NCBI RefSeq assembly: GCF_900104035.1
Contig: NZ_FNIT01000003.1
Location: 412,816 to 476,815, forward strand
Direction of reading: 5' to 3'
Origin: Aureimonas jatrophae
GTDB lineage: Bacteria; Pseudomonadota; Alphaproteobacteria; Rhizobiales; Rhizobiaceae
DNA length: 64,000 bases
Under the pieces are notes generated by a model. The model was not told the origin of the DNA, did not search any database, and saw only the letters and a list, made by a program, of their open reading frames with translations. Below, piece after piece: positions 46,646 to 54,681 of this stretch. Both the position numbers and the translations under genes were made by a program. Position 1 is the first letter of the stretch. Each line of letters opens with the position of its first letter.

Positions 46646-47785
46646 TCAATCGTGGAGTACGAATGCGGATCCGGCTCCGGCGTGCCACACCTTGGTCAGA
46701 AGCTCGTCGGCGTTCACGCCGTCCGGCATCTGAATGGCGAGAGACCCCTCACCCTCGTCCAAGAGTTCGAGACCCGAGAGGGCGATCAACTTCGAAAGGC
46801 GCAGCCGTGTGGAACGATCGACCAAGCCGACCTCGATCCGCTCTCCTTCGGGCGCGCGCACGCTTCTGGGTTCCCGCATGATGTCCAGGACAGCCGCGCG
46901 TGAACCCCTCGGCTCCCCGGCAGGCGCATAAGATAAGACCAGCCCGCGCGAACTGGGCACGGGCGTGCTCGTTGGCGCATCATAGGTCCGGATCAAATCC
47001 TCGACCGACATGGCCGCTGGTGCGGGCGCCGTTGCCCGAGGTGAAACTGGCTTCGGGGGGGCAAAGGCGGTCGCAACGAGCGTCGTCGCGGCGTGCGCGG
47101 GCCGGTTCGAGGCAATCATGACGCCCGTCGGCAATCCATCGTCGATCGGTCTGCTTTCGCCCGGTCGATACGATGCCATCAAGATCTTCGTGTCGTCGCC
47201 TTCAAGGGGAGCCCGCCCGACATACTCGACCTTGACGTCCGCAATGCCGTCCCGCTGGAAACCCAGCAATTCGGCTGCCTTGGACGATACATCCATGACC
47301 CGGTCATGCATGTAGGGTCCACGATCGTTGACCCGCACCATCACGGAGGCACCAGTCTTCCGGTTTGTGATCCGCGCGTATGACGGAAGCGGGAACGTCG
47401 GATGCGCTGCCGATAGATGGTACATGTCATAGACTTCCCCGTTTGCCGTCAGGCGACCGTGGAAGTTCGCGCCATACCAAGAGGCCTGGCCGGTCTTGAC
47501 GTATCCGGGCTCTTCCTTCGGATAGTACCATTTCCCGCGCACCTTGTACGGCTGCCCCGTCTGGTCCCGTCCCCCTCCCTTGGGCACACGCTTGAGACGC
47601 GTCACGCGCGGGCTCGCCTTCACGCCGAAGATGGAGGAACTGAAGATCGGTGCATCGTCGTCAGGGGCCAACTCCTCATGAGTAGAGGACGCTTGCGACT
47701 GACATCCGGCAACGAGACACGCACTCAATGCGAGCGCGGCCGCGCGGGCCAACCAACGGTGGCTTGATCCCCCGATCAGCAACAT
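46646..47785 (-). CDS. rlpA: Septal ring lytic transglycosylase RlpA family lipoprotein
   Basis: RlpA proteins cleave naked glycan strands at the septum. The start ATG 47785 gives a lipoprotein signal (ALALSACLVAGC, lipobox LVAGC), then the double-psi beta-barrel: TGQASWYGANFHGRLTANG split as QASWYGANFHGR near residue 98, GEVYDMYHLSAAHPTF and VRVNDRGPY with the catalytic Asp. A Pro/Ala-rich linker leads to a C-terminal domain (about 300-379) that could be a diverged SPOR-type glycan-binding domain. ATG 47797 is an alternative. First gene of the operon that continues with dac. Confidence 0.9.
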   Translation of the reverse strand: MLLIGGSSHRWLARAAALALSACLVAGCQSQASSTHEELAPDDDAPIFSSSIFGVKASPRVTRLKRVPKGGGRDQTGQPYKVRGKWYYPKEEPGYVKTGQASWYGANFHGRLTANGEVYDMYHLSAAHPTFPLPSYARITNRKTGASVMVRVNDRGPYMHDRVMDVSSKAAELLGFQRDGIADVKVEYVGRAPLEGDDTKILMASYRPGESRPIDDGLPTGVMIASNRPAHAATTLVATAFAPPKPVSPRATAPAPAAMSVEDLIRTYDAPTSTPVPSSRGLVLSYAPAGEPRGSRAAVLDIMREPRSVRAPEGERIEVGLVDRSTRLRLSKLIALSGLELLDEGEGSLAIQMPDGVNADELLTKVWHAGAGSAFVLHD

Positions 47786-47885
47786 CCGTTCCCCCATCTG
47801 CTTGCTCGAACCCTGCGTGGACCGCTCGCAGTCGCGAACACAGAACCGCATTCCTCGCTGAGGAATGTTGACAACCGATGAATCA

Positions 47886-47929
47886 GAACGCAACCCGCAC
47901 TTTCCCAAGGACTAGTGCAAGTTGCGTTC
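47886..47929. repeat. Long inverted repeat in the rlpA / oxidoreductase gap
   Basis: GAACGCAAC (47886-47894) pairs perfectly with GTTGCGTTC (47921-47929); after a 2-base mismatch GCACT pairs with AGTGC, leaving a 12-base loop that can itself form TCC/GGA. It lies in the 327-base divergent gap 47,786-48,112, 101 bases from the rlpA start, and has no T-run on either side. An operator or an RNA leader structure for rlpA are possible; the rest of the gap shows no gene. Confidence 0.6.
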
Positions 47930-48112
47930 ACCTCGCGCGATATCCACAGAGCAATAGTGCCGGAGGCGTTTCTCGGCCGGCCGACGCCGGCCAATCCGCG
48001 TCAGCGTGAGGCAACGTATTCGCCAGCGCTACAACACAACCCAACTGTTGGCCGATCCTTCATTATCCATCGTTAGAAAGGATCGGAGGGCATTGGGAAG
48101 GCAGAACGGATC

Positions 48113-49270
48113 ATGAGAATTGCGATCGTCGGCTGTGGATACGTGGCCGACTACTACATGCTCACCCTACGCAATCACCCCAATTTGGCGGTCTCTGGCG
48201 CCTTCGATCGCAAGTCGGATCGCCTGCGTGAGTTCACCACATTCCACAAGATCCCGGCATACGACAGCCTTTCTGCCCTTCTCGCTGATACCAGCGTCGA
48301 GATGGTTCTCAATCTAACGAATCCTGGCAGTCACTACGAGATATCGCGTGCTGCCCTTGAGAGCGGGCGGCACGTTTATTCCGAAAAACCGCTCGCAATG
48401 ACGATAGAGGACGCTGAAGACCTCGTTCGGATCGCGGCCGAACGGGGTCTGGCGATCACGGCGGCCCCCTGCTCGATACTGGGCGAGGCTGCCTTGGCTG
48501 CCGGGCAGGCGATCCAAAATGGCCGCCTCGGTCGCGTTCGCCTAGCCTATGCCGAGATGGAGGACTCGATGGTCTTTCGCGAGCGCTTCCACGATTGGCG
48601 CTCGCCGTCGGGAGCGCCCTGGCCGGCCGACGACGAGTTCGCCGTTGGCTGCACGTTGGAACACGCTGGGTATTATCTCACTTGGCTTTGTGCCTTCTTC
48701 GGGCCGGCGCAGGAGATAACGGCATTCTCCGCGCGGCTCTTCGATCAAAAGGGCGTTCCGGCACCGAAGGGCGGATGGGCCGGGGACTTCTCAGTCGCTT
48801 GCCTGCGGTTTGCAGACGGTGTGGTTGCCCGACTGACATGTGGTCTAGCGGCACCGAAGGACCGTTCTCTTCACGTGGTGGGTACGGAAGGCACGCTCAC
48901 TGTTACGGACGGCTGGAATTACCGGTCCGGCGTGTGGCTACGCGATCCCGAAGGGCGTCCGATGTCACGTATTCCTAAACTCCCGCAGGCTTTCGGCCGT
49001 ATCGAACGCTACCTCCCCGGACGGCATTGGCTCGGCGAGCGACTGCCGCTTGGGCCAAACAGGGCCGTAACACCCGGCTACCCATCTCGCATGGATTTTT
49101 CGCGTGGGCCGGCCGCAACGGCAGAGGCGTTGCGCGCGGGCAAACCCGTACCCATGCCCGCAGACTTTGCATTGCATATAACGGAGTTGGCCCTCGTCGC
49201 TCAGGACGCAGCGCGCTTCCCCTCACCCTATAAACCGCGAACAGCCTTTGCGCCGCTTCCGATCAACTAA
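48113..49270 (+). CDS. Gfo/Idh/MocA-family NAD(P)-dependent oxidoreductase
   Basis: A 385-residue sugar or cyclitol dehydrogenase. The N-terminal Rossmann fold starts RIAIVGCGYVADYY, followed by NLTNPGSHYEISRAAL and the catalytic-lysine motif YSEKPLAMT near residue 96; the C-terminal alpha/beta domain has CTLEHAGYYLTWL, where the lysine/histidine pair of the active site lies. RBS GGAAGG precedes the ATG. Substrate unknown; members act on inositol, UDP-sugars or other polyols. Its 3' end overlaps the convergent second oxidoreductase by 4 bases. It marks the start of the accessory part of the window. Confidence 0.9.
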   Translation: MRIAIVGCGYVADYYMLTLRNHPNLAVSGAFDRKSDRLREFTTFHKIPAYDSLSALLADTSVEMVLNLTNPGSHYEISRAALESGRHVYSEKPLAMTIEDAEDLVRIAAERGLAITAAPCSILGEAALAAGQAIQNGRLGRVRLAYAEMEDSMVFRERFHDWRSPSGAPWPADDEFAVGCTLEHAGYYLTWLCAFFGPAQEITAFSARLFDQKGVPAPKGGWAGDFSVACLRFADGVVARLTCGLAAPKDRSLHVVGTEGTLTVTDGWNYRSGVWLRDPEGRPMSRIPKLPQAFGRIERYLPGRHWLGERLPLGPNRAVTPGYPSRMDFSRGPAATAEALRAGKPVPMPADFALHITELALVAQDAARFPSPYKPRTAFAPLPIN

Positions 49271-50316
49271 CTGATCTGCGTCATCGCTTCGTCAATGATC
49301 CGTAGGGTCCGACAACTGTCTGCGAGCGGTATGATCGGACTTTCCTGCCGGCCGGCGCGCAGACATTCTGTCATGTGGTCAACCTGATACTGGAGGCCAC
49401 TTCCTTCGAAGAGGGTCAGCACACGACGCGCGCGCAACGGACGCAGCCCATCCTTGATCGCTCTTAACCGCGAGATGCGCGCGCCCGCTTCGATGCCGGC
49501 CGGGTATGATACTCTCTCCGTTACTGAACCGGGTCGGCGTGTGCGCCGGAGCGACAGTAAGGGCGGTGAGAACAGCGGCGATTGGGCTTCGACAACGCCG
49601 TTGTCGCCGACAATCGAAAGACGATTTGTTGCCTCGGCGTCCCAAGCGGACGATAAGCTAGCAAAAGCGTCACCGTGCTCGATGAGCAGTTCCGCGCGCA
49701 TAACGACGCCAGCGTTGTTACGCCGACCGCTCGCTTGGACTCGGGTCGGTGGCCCAAGCAGATGCTGGGCTAGCGAGATCGGGTAGACGCCAAGATCCAA
49801 CAAGGCACCTCCCTTCGTGTCGGAGATCGATGTACCGGAGGATGGATAGCCGATCTCGGCGTGGACGCGCCGGATGACGCCCAATTCCCCACTCTCGCAG
49901 ATGGCTTTCAGACGTCGGATGCCGGGAGTGAAGCGCGCCCACATCGCCTCCATGACGAAGACGCCCTTGGATCGTGCGAAGCTACAAACGTCCTCAGCTT
50001 CGTCGGCGGTTATGGCAAAGGGTTTCTCGACCAAAGCAGCTTTGCCGGACGCGATCGCGCATCGCGCATGCGCAGCGTGGACGACGTTCGACGTCGCAAC
50101 ATAAACCGCATCGACGCTCGGCAACGTCATAACCGCTTCGATGCTTCCATGGAACACGGTTTGCCCGACTGCACGGGCGAAGACCCGCGCCTTCTCGGCG
50201 TCACGCGCCCCGACGGCAACAATGCGCGCATTGCGGGAATAACGCATATCCGCCGCAAAGCGCCGCGCAATCGCACCCGTTCCAATCACTGCTATACCGA
50301 GCCGGCCCGACGCCAT
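49267..50316 (-). CDS. Gfo/Idh/MocA-family oxidoreductase (dihydrodiol-dehydrogenase-like)
   Basis: A 349-residue NAD(P)-dependent dehydrogenase: Rossmann motif AVIGTGAIARRFAAD at residue 10, ATSNVVHAAHARCAI, active-site motif VEKPFAITADEAEDV near residue 98, then VMEAMWARFTPGIR and GGALLDLGVYPISLAQ, the substrate-side motif of the dihydrodiol dehydrogenase / 1,5-anhydrofructose reductase branch. Substrate unknown. It is tail-to-tail with the first oxidoreductase, so the two are not an operon despite their shared family. Confidence 0.9.
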   Translation of the reverse strand: MASGRLGIAVIGTGAIARRFAADMRYSRNARIVAVGARDAEKARVFARAVGQTVFHGSIEAVMTLPSVDAVYVATSNVVHAAHARCAIASGKAALVEKPFAITADEAEDVCSFARSKGVFVMEAMWARFTPGIRRLKAICESGELGVIRRVHAEIGYPSSGTSISDTKGGALLDLGVYPISLAQHLLGPPTRVQASGRRNNAGVVMRAELLIEHGDAFASLSSAWDAEATNRLSIVGDNGVVEAQSPLFSPPLLSLRRTRRPGSVTERVSYPAGIEAGARISRLRAIKDGLRPLRARRVLTLFEGSGLQYQVDHMTECLRAGRQESPIIPLADSCRTLRIIDEAMTQIS

Positions 50317-50492
50317 TCACACTATCCCGCGCTGTACGATCGGCATGTCCGCACCGAATCCCTTCCACACGGAATGCCGCGGAACCAGCTGAAGCCAGAC
50401 GCTTCACTCGATTCTCGAGAGCGTAGAGTGGCGGATGGGGTGTCATACGCTCCCAGCACCTAGGAGACTGTTCCGGCAGACGAAACTTACGA

Positions 50493-50572
50493 TACCCACC
50501 TACCCTGTACCCACCGCCGTACCCACCAATTTCTGCAGGTTCGTTTCCCCAGAAATTAGAAACATACCCACC
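50493..50572. repeat. Four direct repeats TACCCACC and an inverted repeat
   Basis: TACCCACC occurs at 50493, 50508, 50520 and 50565, on the same strand. Between the last two copies AATTTCTG (50528-50535) pairs with CAGAAATT (50550-50557), and GTTTCCCC (50543-50550) pairs with GGGGAAAC at 50601-50608. No convincing gene lies from 50,317 to 51,029. The repeats are too short and unevenly spaced for CRISPR; a protein-binding array or a recombination site are possible. Confidence 0.55.
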
Positions 50573-50721
50573 GGCACCTCGACGGCAGTGGTGGATAGCA
50601 GGGGAAACAGGATCGAAGCTAGCGTGCGCCGTCGACCCTTCGCCGACATCTCCATCACGGACGAAGCAGGAGCGGATCGCGCTGAAGATCCTGTTCCCGA
50701 GGGAGTGGGGCTAGCGGGACG

Positions 50722-50873
50722 CCGCGAACCGCCGCATCAGGCACTGCGCAAACCCCTCGTTCGAGCGGTAGCCCAAAGGCCCATGGTCTAACCGCACGAT
50801 CTCGACGGGCGAATGACGACTTTCGATCCAACTTGGCCATTCGACGCCAGATCTATTCCACCCGAAAGCGGAC
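50722..50873 (-). repeat. Dispersed repeat, copy A (long form)
   Basis: About 150 bases similar to 52150-52307 (copy B). Both, read on the minus strand, keep the same peptide pattern: SAFG at the left, HSP followed by an acidic residue and Ile, then GYRS-EG-AQCLMRRFAA before a stop. Copy A gives GYRSNEGFAQCLMRRFAA. The shared core lies at 50810-50832. Whether this is the 3' end of a decayed gene or a non-coding repeat is unclear. Confidence 0.5.
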
Positions 50874-51029
50874 ACATGCTCACCCGGCCTGCGTGCTGGT
50901 GACAAAGTTGGCGAAAGTATGCGCCGTTCCGTTGGCGGCTATGTGAGCGTTTCGAGCGACCTCCCTCGCTCCGACGTGATCGATTGTCCGCATCCGCCAC
51001 GTCCTGGGACCCGTACCTCGTCGTGAGGA

Positions 51030-51227
51030 ATGGGCAGGGTCAGCAACAGCATGCGCAGCGAACTCGGCGACCGAGGTGACCCACCACCGTCACAACCCAA
51101 CCCGCACATCGCTCATCGCGACATCCATCTCCTGTACGCGCTCGCCGAGCGCCTTCGGCGAACCAACCCACGGGCTGCAAGGCATATCGAACTCGCAGCC
51201 GACCTCCTGCTGCGCGCTTCGTCCTGA
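51030..51227 (+). CDS. Small protein upstream of the ECF sigma factor
   Basis: A 65-residue ORF (start ATG 51030, or ATG 51051) with a polar, Pro-rich first half and an amphipathic helical second half, HLLYALAERLRRTNPRAARHIELAADLLL. No domain is recognised and it has no membrane segment. Its TGA overlaps the apparent CTG start of the sigma factor, so it may be translated to couple the sigma gene, or it may be a regulator of it. Existence as a protein is plausible, not proven. Confidence 0.5.
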   Translation: MGRVSNSMRSELGDRGDPPPSQPNPHIAHRDIHLLYALAERLRRTNPRAARHIELAADLLLRASS

Positions 51228-51802
51228 CCCGTTCCGCTTCGAGTACAGCTCGTGCGCATCTGGTTGCCTGCCTCGAGCAAGTTGCGGCTGGCGATCCAGA
51301 CGCTTTGCAACAGGTCTACCTTCTGACTGCGCCCAAGCTGCGCCGCGTTGCCGACGACCTTCTGCGCAACCATGACGAGGCTGACGAACTCGTCCACGAG
51401 GCGTTCTTGGCGGTTTGGGCAAAGGCCCACCGCTTCGATCCGGCCAGAGGCAGTCCCGTAACCTGGCTCGTCACGATCGTCCGAAACCGCGCACTCGATC
51501 GACTTCGAGCACGTCGCAGGACCGGGATCCAGGTTCCGCTCGAAGAGGGACAAGAGATTGCGGATGAGCGGCCCGATGCACTCGCCCAAGTCGCCGCTGA
51601 TAACGACGCTCAACGGCTACGCAGCTGTCTCACGACCCTAGATATCCGCACACAACGCTTCATCACCCGTACGTTCTTCGAAGGGCTACGCTACGAGGAC
51701 CTTGCACGGGAAGAAGCCGTACCGCTGGGAACCGTCAAGACGGTCATTCGCCGTGGCCTCATCAAGCTGCGGCTAGAATGGGATCGCGGTACAGTAGATT
51801 GA
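51224..51802 (+). CDS. ECF-type RNA polymerase sigma factor, non-standard start
   Basis: An extracytoplasmic-function sigma factor of about 190 residues: region 2 with RRVADDLLRNHDEADEL, EAFLAVWAKAHRFDPARGS and WLVTIVRNRALDRLRAR; region 4 with RTFFEGLRYEDLAREEAVPLG and VKTVIRRGLIKLR. Similarity (LVACLEQVAAGDPDALQQVY) extends upstream of the first usual start, TTG 51305, to CTG 51224, which overlaps the TGA of the small ORF before it (CTGA). No ATG, GTG or TTG lies in frame between the stop at 51077 and 51305. Coupled initiation at CTG, or a shortened protein from 51305, are the options. No anti-sigma gene with a membrane helix is adjacent. Confidence 0.82.
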   Translation: MTRSASSTARAHLVACLEQVAAGDPDALQQVYLLTAPKLRRVADDLLRNHDEADELVHEAFLAVWAKAHRFDPARGSPVTWLVTIVRNRALDRLRARRRTGIQVPLEEGQEIADERPDALAQVAADNDAQRLRSCLTTLDIRTQRFITRTFFEGLRYEDLAREEAVPLGTVKTVIRRGLIKLRLEWDRGTVD

Positions 51803-51915
51803 CCTGCGGCTTGGCTTCGTCAGATCAGTCGCCGGTAAGCCAACCGCATTCCAGCACACCGTTCATTCACCATCCTCCATGCATGATGCCTTCCAGAGCG
51901 GCGCAGGAGGCACCT

Positions 51916-52107
51916 TTGACCGATCGCACTCAGACCCTCCGTTCGCCTAGCATTATGTCTCTCGTCCGCGAGGCGATGCGCCGTTCCCCATCCCATACGA
52001 TCGACGACGAGATCCCGTTGGCGATCCTGCTTCGTCTGATCGAGGTCGACGAGGCCGAGGCACGACATGAAGCGCAGATCGCAGCTTTCAGGGCCGGCAA
52101 GCGCTAA
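51916..52107 (+). CDS. Small hypothetical protein downstream of the sigma factor
   Basis: A 63-residue soluble protein: a basic N-terminal part (TLRSPSIMSLVREAMRR) and an acidic helix (LLRLIEVDEAEARHEAQIAAF). The TTG at 51916 has a perfect AGGAGG five bases upstream (51905-51910), better than the ATG choices at 51883 or 51886. It follows the sigma factor by 113 bases on the same strand. No family is recognised. Confidence 0.5.
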   Translation: MTDRTQTLRSPSIMSLVREAMRRSPSHTIDDEIPLAILLRLIEVDEAEARHEAQIAAFRAGKR

Positions 52108-52149
52108 CGCCTTTGCCCCCCCCCGGCATTGGGTTTAACGCCCCGCCGC

Positions 52150-52307
52150 TGCGAACCGGCGCATCAGGCACTGCGCCAGCCCCTCGCCTGACCGATAGCC
52201 CATGCCGGTCACCGGCGGCAGCGCGGGCGCAATGTCGGCGGGCGAATGACCGCTATCGACCCTTCCAAGCCATCCAACGCGACGAACATGCGTTCCGAAA
52301 GCGGACG
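52150..52307 (-). repeat. Dispersed repeat, copy B (long form)
   Basis: Similar to copy A over about 155 bases; the core is 52243-52269. On the minus strand it gives GYRSGEGLAQCLMRRFAA before a stop. It starts within 5 bases of the stop codon of the membrane-protein gene at 52312, in the same reading direction. Confidence 0.5.
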
Positions 52308-52311
52308 CCTT

Positions 52312-53211
52312 TCATGCCTTCGCACCATGGGTCGATTGCGGTCTTGGTCGAATAAGCCATGCCACAGGGCGAGAGTAGGCGATGGCATGAACGGTGGCGT
52401 AGAGGCTGATTCCCACTAGAATGTACAGGAACCATGTGCCGAAGTTCGGCAGGCCATCGAAACGGTAGTAGTCAATTACCAGCTTGGCGACGAACTCGAA
52501 GACCGTTGCGAAGACCGCGCTTGTGAAGACGAGAAGCCAATACTCCGACCGGGTCGGCCGGCGGCCAAGATGCCTGACGACGTAAGCGAAGGCGCAGATC
52601 GCCGCGACGATCATCCCTGCGAGCGACAGTGCCCATTCACCCGTGAAGTCCCTCGTGATCGAAACCCATTCAGTAAGTGCGTAGAGGGGGATGTAGACGG
52701 CGAAGTAGCGGACGAGAAACGGACCCATGCCGCCGAACGTCATCCTATTGGACGGCGGTTCAGGGGGTGGGCCAAGCTGCGCCTTCTTCGCTTTGATCCA
52801 CTCCAAACTTCGCTCTGCGAAGCGGCCCCCTCGGAAGAAGAGCATATTGCCGAGAACGCCCTTAAACAGCGGGAAACCGATGAGGATCAGTAACACTAAT
52901 CCATCGATGCCGGCTTGTTGCGTGGATTGGACCACAAGAGCGTTGAGCGTAACGTCAACAACCAGCACGATGATGGAACCGACAGCGACAAGCGACCAGT
53001 ATTCGCGGGATGTTGGAAGGCGGAGCTTGTCTTCGAGGAATCGAAGGTAGGTGAACCCTGCGGCACCGATGAGCGCGCCGATACTCATATGGGATGATCG
53101 AAACTCAAAGAACAACGTGGCGATCATAGCTCCAACGAAGATGATGCCCAACACGCCAACATAGATGAGAGCGTAGTAGATACCGTATCGCAGAATTTCT
53201 TTCGTCGGCAT
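52312..53211 (-). CDS. Multi-pass membrane protein with two related modules
   Basis: A 299-residue integral membrane protein with about eight predicted helices and no signal peptide. It is an internal duplication: module 1 (about 5-125) contains RLPTSREYWSLV after two to three helices, and module 2 (about 160-290) contains RRPTRSEYWLLV at the matching place, each followed by two more helices. The modules resemble small four-helix proteins of the ABZJ_00895 type, a tentative link. Start ATG 53211 (MPTKEILRYGIYY). No function can be given. Repeat copy B abuts its stop. Confidence 0.72.
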   Translation of the reverse strand: MPTKEILRYGIYYALIYVGVLGIIFVGAMIATLFFEFRSSHMSIGALIGAAGFTYLRFLEDKLRLPTSREYWSLVAVGSIIVLVVDVTLNALVVQSTQQAGIDGLVLLILIGFPLFKGVLGNMLFFRGGRFAERSLEWIKAKKAQLGPPPEPPSNRMTFGGMGPFLVRYFAVYIPLYALTEWVSITRDFTGEWALSLAGMIVAAICAFAYVVRHLGRRPTRSEYWLLVFTSAVFATVFEFVAKLVIDYYRFDGLPNFGTWFLYILVGISLYATVHAIAYSRPVAWLIRPRPQSTHGAKA

Positions 53212-53394
53212 GTCGTTCAGCGCCCCAACGCATCTCTGACAACGTGGAAAGAGCACACCTCGAGGTCAACCGTCGAGTGCATACCGATCTCTAACGTCCG
53301 CTATGGTTGTTTTCGATGGTAAAAGCCGATCATCGCATTCCGAGCCGGTCGTGCCGATCGCCACATGGAAACCTGACGCCCAACACAGTCAGAT

Positions 53395-53450
53395 GGGTTT
53401 CGACCCTTCCAAGACATCTCCCGCCATGTTCCATACTTCCCGAAAGCGGA
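53395..53450 (-). repeat. Dispersed repeat, copy C (core)
   Basis: Bases 53395-53413 (GGTTTCGACCCTTCCAAG) match the core of copy B, and CCGAAAGCGGA at 53440-53450 matches the right part of copies A and B. It lies in the 284-base gap 53,212-53,495, which otherwise shows no gene. Confidence 0.45.
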
Positions 53451-53495
53451 TGTCGATAGACAGATGACCGAACGTGGTGATGCTACAGGCGTGGG

Positions 53496-54176
53496 ATGAC
53501 CAATCTAAGGGAAGGCACTTGCCTGCTGCGCATCGTCCTCGGAGGTCTGACAGCGCTCTGCGTCACGCTCGCAGTGATCGCGGTCTACCGGACTGTGGAC
53601 GCAGCTCGATACGCGATGTCGCCCGAGGAGACGACCCTCTACCTCATCTACGCCATTCCGCCACGCAGCGTCCCGAGAACTGCCGGGATGTACATCATAC
53701 GCTGGGAGGCGAAGACGCAATCCGAGCAGCTCAATCCTACGTTGATGACCGTCAGGCGAAACGTCGGGTGTCGGGTCGAGCTTGTGAGCAGGACCGTCGA
53801 CGAGGGCGACCCGACGGTCACGAAGGTTGAGCGGCGAATCTACGACTGGGGCCGCGTCCGCGCCGACGACATCACCGTCGAAAAGGTCCTCGTTCCCGGC
53901 CAGGGATACGAAGCGTACTACATGAACGTGGAGGTGCCGGGTGAGACGATGAGGCATCAGGCATTCCGCGAGACTCGCCAAGGTACCGAGACGGTCACAT
54001 CCGGGGAGTTTGCAGGGTCTCTTCGCTTCGAGTGGCCATATGTACCCGGACAAGACAGCGTGTATGCGCAGAACCGGGAGCCGTTTCTCGCACTCATGCA
54101 GCGATGCACTGGCAAGACGCCGAAGCTTCCAGAACTGCGAGAACCGCTAGTCCCAGAGGGAGGGATCGCGACATGA
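53496..54176 (+). CDS. Hypothetical membrane-anchored protein
   Basis: A 226-residue protein with one N-terminal membrane helix (IVLGGLTALCVTLAVIAVY, about residues 13-31) and a soluble part rich in beta-strand-like segments with three cysteines (GCRVEL, ALMQRCTG). It probably faces the periplasm. No family recognised. Its TGA overlaps the ATG of the following secreted protein by 4 bases, so the two form an operon and may act together. Confidence 0.6.
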   Translation: MTNLREGTCLLRIVLGGLTALCVTLAVIAVYRTVDAARYAMSPEETTLYLIYAIPPRSVPRTAGMYIIRWEAKTQSEQLNPTLMTVRRNVGCRVELVSRTVDEGDPTVTKVERRIYDWGRVRADDITVEKVLVPGQGYEAYYMNVEVPGETMRHQAFRETRQGTETVTSGEFAGSLRFEWPYVPGQDSVYAQNREPFLALMQRCTGKTPKLPELREPLVPEGGIAT

Positions 54177-54592
54177 TCGGAAGAGCCGGCCTCGCTCTGG
54201 CCGTGGGGCTAGCCGCATCCTCCGCCCTAGCCTCCGCCGCGGAACCGGTGCGGTATACCGTCCGGTACGGCTTAACCTTGGGTACGTTCGAGCCTGTTGC
54301 TGGGGAAGCCCTATGCATCGCCGATGCGGACTGTGTGATCCCGCTTTCGCTGTCGCCCAGGATTGAGATCAGTTTGCGAGGCCATCCCGAGAACCCAAGA
54401 TGGGGAACGGCCTTCGTCTTCTGCCCAGGGATGGACTGCGGCTTCGGCAACGGTCGACGCACGACCGGGTACGGCGGACGGGTGAACCGCCTCCTCATCT
54501 ACGATGGTGTTGCTCAAGAAGGCGGGATAGAAATACTCGGTCTGAGGCGTCTACCGCTGCTCGGTCAGTTCGATTTCGCGATCAGCCGGTAA
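54173..54592 (+). CDS. Hypothetical secreted protein
   Basis: A 139-residue protein with a Sec signal peptide (AGLALAVGLAASSALASA, cut before AEPVRYTV) and four cysteines in pairs (ALCIADADC, FCPGMDC) that could form disulphides in the periplasm. No family is recognised; the cysteine pattern and beta-rich sequence resemble small periplasmic or invasion-associated-locus-B-like proteins only loosely. Coupled to the gene before by ATGA. Confidence 0.6.
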   Translation: MIGRAGLALAVGLAASSALASAAEPVRYTVRYGLTLGTFEPVAGEALCIADADCVIPLSLSPRIEISLRGHPENPRWGTAFVFCPGMDCGFGNGRRTTGYGGRVNRLLIYDGVAQEGGIEILGLRRLPLLGQFDFAISR

Positions 54593-54638
54593 GTCGCCCC
54601 ATCGCGATCGGCAGCTTATCGGCAACCTCGTTCAGAAG

Positions 54639-54680
54639 CCGACCGGCAGCTTTCCACCCTCTGAAGCCGCTCGGCTGCAT
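54639..54680 (-). repeat. Dispersed repeat, copy D (core)
   Basis: CCGACCGGCAGCTTTCC followed by ACCCTCTGAAG is a diverged copy of the repeat core, closest to copy E. It lies directly after the stop codon of the minus-strand gene at 54682. Confidence 0.4.
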
Positions 54681-54681
54681 T

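Noticed and set aside
50493..50572. CRISPR array
   Set aside because: Repeats are 8 bases with uneven short spacing and no cas genes are present.
50435..50791. 118-codon plus-strand frame after the second oxidoreductase
   Set aside because: It runs through the TACCCACC repeats and repeat copy A, is Pro/Arg-rich and resembles no family.
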